Shown here: piece by piece, positions 6,976 to 11,705 of the stretch
How the letters are laid out: each line of letters begins with the position of its first letter
Position numbering within the stretch: position 1 is the stretch's first letter
DNA from: Paracoccaceae bacterium
GTDB taxonomy: Bacteria > Pseudomonadota > Alphaproteobacteria > Rhodobacterales > Rhodobacteraceae
Assembly (NCBI GenBank): GCA_012036325.1
Contig: JAAUPC010000076.1
Span: 1 to 11,705, forward strand
Reading direction: 5' to 3'
DNA: 11,705 bases
Position numbers and translations under genes: made by a program
The notes under the pieces: model-generated
Databases searched by the model: none
Told to the model about the DNA's origin: nothing
Seen by the model: the letters and a program-made list of their open reading frames with translations, nothing else

Positions 6976-7455
6976 ATGGATCAGCACGTCGACAGCCTTT
7001 CGGAAATTTTGCCGGCGCAGCCCGGACAACGGCTGCAGCGCGGCGTCTGCAGGGGTCTGCGGGCACTGGATTTCGTCTGTGTCGAGGAATTGGTGCCCTG
7101 TGCAGGCCTGCGGGTGGATGTGATGGCGCTGGGCCCAAGAGGCGAGGTTTGGGTGGTCGAATGCAAGTCCGGCCGGGCGGATTATCAGTCGGACCGGAAA
7201 TGGCAGGGCTATCTTGACTGGTGTGACCGGTTCTTCTGGGCGGTCGACGCGGCTTTTCCGGTGGAGCTTTTGCCTGAAGGCACCGGGCTTATTCTGGCAG
7301 ACCCCTATGACGCCGAAGTGGTGCGAATTGCGCCCGAAGCGGCCCTGTCGCCCGCCCGCCGCAAGGTCGTGCTGCGGACCTTCGCGCGCACGGCGGCAGC
7401 GCGTCTGCAAGGGATGCGTGACCCGAGCTTTGGTGGCACGACCCAATTTTCTTGA
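6976..7455 (+). CDS. mmcB: MmcB-family DNA repair protein
   Basis: A 159-residue protein of the MmcB family (PF06319-like). In Caulobacter, mmcB is SOS-induced and contributes to mitomycin C resistance. The core resembles a PD-(D/E)XK nuclease fold, with Asp48 in LRVDVMAL and Glu62-x-Lys64 in VWVVECKSGRADYQSD, followed by the conserved KWQGYLDWCDRFFWAV. Activity on damaged DNA is predicted from fold and regulation. ATG at 6976 is preferred to the TTG at 6958, which lies inside the LexA box. No Shine-Dalgarno sequence precedes the ATG, and the promoter spacing would start the RNA at or next to it, so a leaderless mRNA is likely. The upstream SOS box is strong independent support for both identity and regulation. 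The gene converges with the small minus-strand gene beyond it. Confidence 0.9.
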   Translation: MDQHVDSLSEILPAQPGQRLQRGVCRGLRALDFVCVEELVPCAGLRVDVMALGPRGEVWVVECKSGRADYQSDRKWQGYLDWCDRFFWAVDAAFPVELLPEGTGLILADPYDAEVVRIAPEAALSPARRKVVLRTFARTAAARLQGMRDPSFGGTTQFS

Positions 7456-7469
7456 GAAATATAACTTTC

Positions 7470-7491
7470 AAATTCCTTGGTTAAGGAATTT
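7470..7491. terminator. AT-rich hairpin between convergent genes
   Basis: AAATTCCTT (7470-7478) and AAGGAATTT (7483-7491) are perfect 9-bp arms around the loop GGTT. It lies 14 bases after mmcB and 29 bases from the 3' end of the opposing small gene, where a shared bidirectional terminator would be expected. The stem is AT-rich and the T-runs on either side are short, so termination is only a likely role. Confidence 0.5.
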
Positions 7492-7520
7492 TGGCCGCTG
7501 CAGTGACCGTCAGGTCCGGT

Positions 7521-7727
7521 CTAGCGCTTTTTCGGCTTGGACCCCAGCGCGCGGGCGGCTTCTGCGGCGGCGCGCAATTCTTCGGCGATTTCCTCGGCCT
7601 CTTCAGGATCAAAGTCCAAGGGCAGGTCGATGCCGCCTTCCGCCTCGATGTAAATCCGGACCATGCCAGTATCGGTTGGCCCGATCTGGATGTTGGCGGC
7701 GATATCGCTTGGTGAGTTGATCCCCAT
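7521..7727 (-). CDS. Small conserved protein, DUF6324-like
   Basis: A 68-residue protein on the minus strand, beginning MGINSPSDIAANIQIGPTD. It resembles a short protein widely present in Rhodobacteraceae that I believe is named DUF6324; the function is unknown. A predicted beta-rich half (IQIGPTDTGMVRIYIEAEGGIDLPLDF) gives way to a strongly acidic helix, DPEEAEEIAEELRAAAEAAR (shown as its 20 residues), and a basic tail SKPKKR. There are no membrane segments or catalytic motifs. The ATG has no clear Shine-Dalgarno sequence. It is divergent from the MarR-GNAT gene; the two starts are about 80 bases apart with a 19-bp palindrome between them, so co-regulation is possible. Confidence 0.82.
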   Translation of the reverse strand: MGINSPSDIAANIQIGPTDTGMVRIYIEAEGGIDLPLDFDPEEAEEIAEELRAAAEAARALGSKPKKR

Positions 7728-7771
7728 AAGGATTCGCTACCGCAGGCGGCGGGCTCTGTCCAGAGGGGTGA

Positions 7772-7790
7772 TGCTTGACTTAGTCAAGCA
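7772..7790. promoter_or_regulatory. 19-bp palindrome in the divergent promoter region
   Basis: TGCTTGACTTAGTCAAGCA has perfect 8-bp arms around TTA. It ends 18 bases before the MarR-GNAT start and 45 bases from the divergent small gene's start. Each strand offers a TTGACT that could be a -35 box. MarR proteins bind such palindromes and usually repress their own genes, so an autoregulatory operator is the likely reading, inferred from position. Confidence 0.7.
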
Positions 7791-7808
7791 ATCTGGCAGG
7801 CTGGCGGG

Positions 7809-8706
7809 ATGGACGCTATTGACCAGATCCGTGACTTCAACCGGTTCTATACCCGGGCGCTTGGGCTGACTGGGCGCAGCTATCTGCAATCCGGTCGCAG
7901 CTTTGGCAGACGTGCGGTTGATCCACGAGATCGGGGCCACTGGACCGGTGACCGCGCGGCAGCTGGCGCAGGCACTGGGCCTGGACGAGGCGCAACTGTC
8001 GCGGATGCTGGCGCGGTTGCAGCGCAGCGGCGTGGTAGATGCGGCAGGCGGACGGGCGGCACGGCGTTCCTTGCGTCTGGACGCCATGCGGGACAGAACG
8101 CTGCTGGAAAGCCTCACTGCACAGTCACGCACGGCACTGGCGGCGCTGATCCCGGCTGAGCGGCGTGGGGCGCTGGCCGAAGCGCTGGCAGGGGTGCGAC
8201 AGTTGATAAGGCCGGGTGCAGTTGCGATCCGTCCGTTGCAGCCCGGTGACGCCGGCTGGATCATCGGCCAGCACGGCGCGCTTTACGCCCGCGAGCAAGG
8301 CTATGACCAAGGCTTTGAAGCGCTGGTCGCCCGGATCATGGCGGACCAGCTTGACCGGGGCGATACCCTTCGTGAACACAGCTGGATCGCCGAGGTGGGG
8401 GGGCCGGACGCCCCGCAGCGCCTGGGGACGATTTCCTGCATGCGGGAGGATGACCAGACCGCAAGGCTACGGTTGTTCCTGATTGTGCCCGAGGCGCGGG
8501 GCCTGGGTCTTGGCCAGCGGTTGCACGACACTTGCGTCGGGTTTGCCCGGCAGGCCGGCTATCGGCGCATGGTCCTTTGGACGCATCAGGGGCTGCACGC
8601 CGCCTGCGCGCTTTACGCCCGGAGCGGCTGGCGGCTGGTCCGGTCGGTGCCGGGCCGCGCCTATGGGCAGGACGTGGTGGATCAGGACTGGGAAATCACG
8701 CTCTGA
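7809..8706 (+). pseudogene. MarR-GNAT fusion protein gene with a one-base frameshift
   Basis: This is a bifunctional MarR-type helix-turn-helix regulator fused to a GNAT N-acetyltransferase, about 298 residues if the frame is restored. The first part, from ATG 7809, reads MDAIDQIRDFNRFYTRALGL then TGRSYLQSG, the family N terminus. At about 7893-7896 the reading frame shifts: the continuation ALADVRLIHEIGATGPVTAR is in the next frame, as if one base (for example C7896) were inserted. The helix-turn-helix (ARQLAQALGLDEAQLSRMLA) follows, then the acetyl-CoA-binding segment LFLIVPEARGLGLGQRL and the C-terminal LYARSGWRLV. Downstream the frame is intact to the stop, which suggests a very recent mutation or a sequencing error rather than decay. 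No slippery sequence is visible. A TTG at 7903 could restart a 267-residue product lacking the N-terminal helix. Confidence 0.85.
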
Positions 8707-8709
8707 GAC

Positions 8710-8738
8710 TTGCATCGCGCGCGGTCTGGCGGTATCAG
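8710..8738 (+). promoter_or_regulatory. Possible tRNA-His promoter
   Basis: TTGCAT (8710-8715), a 17-base spacer and TATCAG (8733-8738) sit about ten bases before the mature tRNA 5' end. Match quality is only moderate (3/6 and 4/6), but spacing and placement fit a sigma-70 promoter just beyond the MarR-GNAT stop. Confidence 0.35.
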
Positions 8739-8748
8739 GCCTGCGAGT

Positions 8749-8825
8749 GCAGCTTTAGCTCAGTTGGTTAGAGCACCAGATTGTGGATCTGGGGGTCCCC
8801 CGTTCGAGCCGGGGAAGCTGTACCA
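8749..8825 (+). tRNA. tRNA-His (anticodon GUG), lacking G-1
   Basis: A full cloverleaf is visible. The acceptor strand GCAGCTT (8749-8755) pairs with AAGCTGT (8815-8821), with a G1-U72 wobble. The D stem is GCTC/GAGC (8758-8761, 8771-8774). The anticodon stem is CCAGA/TCTGG with loop TTGTGGA, anticodon GTG at 8783-8785. The T stem is CCCCG/CGGGG with loop TTCGAGC. The discriminator is A73 (8822) and CCA is encoded (8823-8825). Most bacterial tRNA-His have an extra G-1 opposite C73. Here the base before position 1 is T and position 73 is A, the altered form reported for a subgroup of alphaproteobacteria. The gene is intact and very likely functional. Confidence 0.97.
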
Positions 8826-8866
8826 TTCCCCTCTTAATCACCTTGGCCCTTCCTTGCGCAGTTGGT

Positions 8867-8893
8867 CTTTGCCCGGGGCAAGGTTTTCCTTGC
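8867..8893 (+). terminator. Possible tRNA-His terminator with an alternative hairpin
   Basis: CTTTGCC (8867-8873) pairs with GGCAAGG (8877-8883, one T-G wobble) around CGG and is followed by TTTT, a weak intrinsic terminator about 40 bases after the tRNA. The right arm can instead pair through GCAAGG (8878-8883) with CCTTGC (8888-8893) around the TTTT loop, so two exclusive structures are possible. Confidence 0.4.
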
Positions 8894-8980
8894 ACAGGCC
8901 CTGACCTCTGCCATCCTGTCACATCATGCGGGAGTTGTTTCCCCACGACGATTTGATCGGCAAGATTGCAGGAGGTTATG

Positions 8981-10573
8981 GTGCAGGATGGTTTGACCGA
9001 AAACCCTTTGACCCGCAGGCCGCGCCGGATCGTGGTGTTTGCCGATGGCACGGGCAATGCGTTTTCATCGCAGGAATCCAACGTCTGGCGGCTTTACCAG
9101 GCGCTGGACAAGCGGCCTGGGGTCGCTTTGCAACTGGCGCGGTATATTCCTGGCGTCGGCACCTCAGGCAATGCGGTGATGCGGTTGATCGACGGGGCGA
9201 CGGGGATCGGCGTGCCGTCGAATGTGCGCAAGTTGTATCGGTTCCTGTGCTGGAACTGGCAGCCGGGGGACGAGATCTACCTTTTCGGCTTTTCGCGGGG
9301 CGCGTTCACGGTGCGCACGCTGGCGGCTCTTGTGGCGATGCAAGGGCTGATGCCGGTTCACGTCGGTGACCGGCCGGTGACCGGCGCCGAAATGGACCGG
9401 AACGCGATGGGCGCCTGGCTGGCCTACCGGACGCAGACCGCGCCTCTGGTCGGACCCGGCAAATCGGTCTGGAACCCGCTGCACTGGCAGATGAATCCGC
9501 TGATCTCGGTCGTCCGGGGGGGGCGGGACGGGTTCACTTGGGCCAAGCGGCGGCTTTTGGGCCAGCGTCTGCATACTGAGGTGCTGGAGGCGTTGCAGCC
9601 TGAGCGGCGGGCAGGGGCAGTGCCGGTCCGCTTCATGGGCCTTTTCGACACGGTTGAGGCTTACGGGATGCCGGTCGAAGAGTTTCGGTCAGTCTGGAAC
9701 CGCCTGATCTGGCCGATCAGATTTCGCAACCGACGCTGTTCCTGGGTGGTGGGCAAGGTGCGCCATGCCCTTAGCCTGGATGACGAACGCCTGAGCTTTC
9801 ACCCGATCCGCTTTGACCAGTCCCCCCGCCCGGATGGCAAGCCAGTGCCGGAAACGCAGGAGGTCTGGTTTGCCGGGGTCCATTCCGATGTGGGTGGCGG
9901 CTATCCCAATGACGAAACCGCGTTCCAGCCGCTTCTCTGGATCGCGGATGAGGCGGCGCGGCAAGAACTGGTCTTTGATACCGATGCGCTGAACCGCTAC
10001 CGCGCGCGGCTTTATCCGCAGGCGCTGATCCACGATTCGCGGCAGGGGTTGGCCAGCGTCTACCGCTACTCCCCGCGTGTAGTCGGTGCGTCAAAAGCCG
10101 AGGGCGGAGCGCCCGTGGTGCACCAGTCGGTGATTGAGAAGATGGCCAGCGGGGCAGATGGTTATGCCCCCTTGGGTTTGCCGCCAGAGTTTCGGGTGTT
10201 TCCGGAAGGCGGGCGTCGGTCGGCGGGACTTATGCCCTCGGGCCTTGTGCAGGACGAGGTCGCGGTTGCCGGGCTGCGCCAGTTGATCCGGCGCAGGAAG
10301 GCCACGAACTGGGTCACCATCCTGTGTGTGCTGGCGCTGGCGGCCTTGCCGTTTCTGACGGCCAATCCGCCGGTCAACGATTGGGTGCGCGGAGCCGGGG
10401 CTATCCTTGGTGGGCTGGTGCCGGGCTGGGCGATGCTGTGGGTGGAATCGCTTTTGGCCAACTGGCGGGTGTCGGGGCCGATCCTGGGGGTCATCCTCGC
10501 CATCTACTTTTCCAACCAGTCGCTGGCCCTGCGCATCCGCGATCTGGGGCGACGTTTGTGGCGGGCGGGCTGA
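8981..10573 (+). CDS. DUF2235 alpha/beta-hydrolase with C-terminal membrane helices
   Basis: A protein of about 530 residues with a DUF2235 domain, the alpha/beta-hydrolase family that includes the type VI secretion phospholipase effector Tle1. Near the N terminus is RRIVVFADGTGN. The nucleophile elbow GFSRGAFTVR places the catalytic Ser at about residue 105, and GVHSDVGGGYPND (about 300-312) and VHQSVIEKM (His about 381) supply the likely acid and base. The C terminus has hydrophobic segments at about 443-462 and 473-515 (TILCVLALAALPFL; GPILGVILAIYF), suggesting membrane anchoring. Start choice is uncertain: GGAGG at 8971-8975 best suits GTG 8981, while ATG 8978 and TTG 8966 are in frame. 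No secretion-system, immunity or VgrG gene is nearby, so a housekeeping lipid hydrolase is as likely as an effector. The natural substrate is unknown. Confidence 0.88.
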   Translation: MQDGLTENPLTRRPRRIVVFADGTGNAFSSQESNVWRLYQALDKRPGVALQLARYIPGVGTSGNAVMRLIDGATGIGVPSNVRKLYRFLCWNWQPGDEIYLFGFSRGAFTVRTLAALVAMQGLMPVHVGDRPVTGAEMDRNAMGAWLAYRTQTAPLVGPGKSVWNPLHWQMNPLISVVRGGRDGFTWAKRRLLGQRLHTEVLEALQPERRAGAVPVRFMGLFDTVEAYGMPVEEFRSVWNRLIWPIRFRNRRCSWVVGKVRHALSLDDERLSFHPIRFDQSPRPDGKPVPETQEVWFAGVHSDVGGGYPNDETAFQPLLWIADEAARQELVFDTDALNRYRARLYPQALIHDSRQGLASVYRYSPRVVGASKAEGGAPVVHQSVIEKMASGADGYAPLGLPPEFRVFPEGGRRSAGLMPSGLVQDEVAVAGLRQLIRRRKATNWVTILCVLALAALPFLTANPPVNDWVRGAGAILGGLVPGWAMLWVESLLANWRVSGPILGVILAIYFSNQSLALRIRDLGRRLWRAG

Positions 10574-10643
10574 CGGCCTTCACCCCCGGGGGCGGGGCGG
10601 CTAAGGTGGCCACCCCTGCCCCTGACCCTCCTGTAGGATTCGC

Positions 10644-11435
10644 ATGAGCCTTGCCCTGATCCCCCGCACCATTGCCATTGAGATTGCTGCCACGCCTGCC
10701 CAGGTAGGCGCCGCCATCACACTGCTGGACGAAGGGGCAACGGTCCCCTTCATCGCCCGCTACCGCAAGGAGGTGACGGGGGGTCTGGATGACACGCAAC
10801 TGCGCACTCTGGCCGACCGGCTGGTCTATTTGCGAGAGTTGGAGGCGCGGCGCACGGCGATTGCCGGGTCGATCCGCGAGCAGGGCAAGATGACTGACGC
10901 GCTTGAGGCCTCGATTGCCAAGGCGGTCACGAAGGCTGAGCTTGAGGATATCTACCTGCCCTACAAGGTGAAGCGCCGGACAAAGGCGATGATCGCGCGG
11001 GAGAACGGCCTACAGGGGCTGGTCGATGCGATCCTTGCGGATCGGGGGGCGGACCCCTCAGCCCTGGCGGTGGCTTATGTGACCGATGCGGTGCCGGACG
11101 TGAAGGCGGCACTTGAGGGCGCGCGGGATATCGTGGCGGAAGGGTTGGCTGAGGATGCCACCCTTCTTGGCCGGTTGCGTGGGCACATGAAGCAGGTGGC
11201 GCGGCTGACCTCGACGGTGGTTGAGGGGAAAGAGGTGGAGGGCGCGAAATTCTCTGACTACTTCGCCCATTCCGAGCCTTGGTCCAGCACGCCCAGCCAC
11301 CGTGCGCTGGCGATGTTTCGCGGCCGGAATGAGGGGTTTCTGACGCTGGACCTTGCGGTCGATCCTGACGCCGCGCGCGGCGACAGCCCGGCCGAGTACG
11401 GCCAGCCCACCTGTAAGAGGTACATGATGACGTAG
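10644..11435 (+). CDS. tex: Tex transcription accessory protein, N-terminal third only, ending at a junction
   Basis: The first ~250 residues match Tex, a cytoplasmic RNA-binding protein of about 770 residues that affects transcription and ends in an S1 domain. The Tex N-terminal region is clear: GATVPFIARYRKEVTGGLDD (31-50), LEDIYLPYKVKRRTKA (100-115) and ALAMFRGRNEGFLTLDLAVD (221-240). After GDSPAE (about 246-251, to 11396) the Tex match stops. The last 12 residues, to the TAG at 11433-11435, are antisense of a transporter gene. The YqgF-like, helix-hairpin-helix and S1 parts are therefore missing. ATG at 10644 has AGGA at 10635-10638. The break is abrupt and in mid-domain, which points to an assembly chimera or a rearrangement; this gene as it stands could not make a complete Tex. 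Confidence 0.9.
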   Translation: MSLALIPRTIAIEIAATPAQVGAAITLLDEGATVPFIARYRKEVTGGLDDTQLRTLADRLVYLRELEARRTAIAGSIREQGKMTDALEASIAKAVTKAELEDIYLPYKVKRRTKAMIARENGLQGLVDAILADRGADPSALAVAYVTDAVPDVKAALEGARDIVAEGLAEDATLLGRLRGHMKQVARLTSTVVEGKEVEGAKFSDYFAHSEPWSSTPSHRALAMFRGRNEGFLTLDLAVDPDAARGDSPAEYGQPTCKRYMMT

Positions 11436-11705
11436 AACCACGACCAGAACGCGCGCGCGGGCTTCGTGCGCATGAACCCGGTAAACGCGGGCTCGCCCGT
11501 GGCGAGCGTGTAGCGCATCAGCTCGGTGTTGAAGATCGTCTGGAAGAAGACCGCGATCGTCGTCACCCAGAGCAGCGTCAGGCCGTGGCGGACGAAGACG
11601 GTCGGCCCGAGCAGGTACTCGCCGCCACCGATGGACGCACCGAGGACGATCACGCCAGGTCCGACGACGCCGACCCAGCCGAGGCCGCGAGGTGTCGGCG
11701 GATCG
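11399..11705 (-). CDS. Nramp-like metal transporter fragment, cut at both ends
   Basis: Read on the minus strand from the right edge, this encodes about 100 residues resembling the N-terminal part of an Nramp-family (divalent metal ion) transporter of the inner membrane. It opens DPPTPRGLGWVGVVGPGVIV, then LGASIGGGEYLLGPTVFVRH, then a hydrophobic helix LTLLWVTTIAVFFQTIF, NTELMRYTLATGEPAFTGF and a second helix FWSWFYVIMYLLQVGWP. No start codon or 5' end is visible, because the gene continues past the window. Matching sequence ends at about 11399-11404, where antisense tex begins. Codon choice (many CTC, GTC, ACG; nearly all Phe as TTC) differs from the other genes here, suggesting another source genome. 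Confidence 0.72.

Noticed and set aside
6738..7217. Plus-strand open frame across the gap and into mmcB
   Set aside because: It overlaps mmcB in another frame, has no ribosome site and shows no recognisable family. The SOS box and MmcB motifs support the other frame.
8755..9081. Minus-strand open frame covering tRNA-His
   Set aside because: It is antisense to an intact tRNA and to the start of the DUF2235 gene, and its C-terminal residues are simply the reverse of the tRNA.
10574..10643. GC-rich inverted segments (for example GGTGGCCACC) as a terminator between the hydrolase and tex genes
   Set aside because: The pairing is imperfect and no T-run follows.
1..11705. CRISPR array, insertion sequence, integrase or phage genes
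   Set aside because: No spaced direct repeats, transposase-like frames or attachment-site duplications were seen on either strand.

Overview
The window is GC-rich DNA from an alphaproteobacterium, most likely the Rhodobacter/Paracoccus group (Rhodobacteraceae in the broad sense). Three things support this. There is a perfect alphaproteobacterial LexA box (GTTC-N7-GTTC) in front of an mmcB-type gene. The tRNA-His has A73 and lacks G-1. The gene families present (Anbu operon, DUF481 protein, MarR-GNAT fusion, a 68-residue DUF6324-like protein) fit that group. The last ~305 bases look foreign to the rest.

Positions 1-4222 hold the best-defined system: a four-gene operon around Anbu, the bacterial proteasome-like 'ancestral beta subunit'. 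The order is circularly permuted ATP-grasp (215-1624), alpha-E protein (1713-2663), transglutaminase-like cysteine peptidase (2663-3472) and Anbu (3500-4222). ATP-grasp, transglutaminase and Thr-protease together suggest a make-or-cleave amide-bond pathway whose substrate is not known. Two unusual elements sit here: an inverted repeat at 103-125 upstream, and a pair of related palindromes at 1639-1685 between genes 1 and 2. A small membrane protein follows (4278-4595).

Positions 4596-6716 hold a LysR regulator with a TTG start and a candidate operator, a strong terminator, and a secreted DUF481 beta-barrel protein with its own terminator. Positions 6717-6949 have no recognisable gene.

Positions 6950-8706 hold mmcB, whose SOS box lies inside its promoter so that the transcript may begin at the start codon. 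A convergent small gene follows, then a 19-bp palindrome in a divergent promoter region, then a MarR-GNAT fusion gene that carries a single-base frameshift.

Positions 8749-11705 hold tRNA-His(GUG), a DUF2235 alpha/beta-hydrolase with C-terminal membrane helices, and the first third of tex. At about 11396 tex breaks off abruptly into an antisense fragment of an Nramp-like transporter that runs off the right edge. That junction is either an assembly chimera or a real rearrangement.
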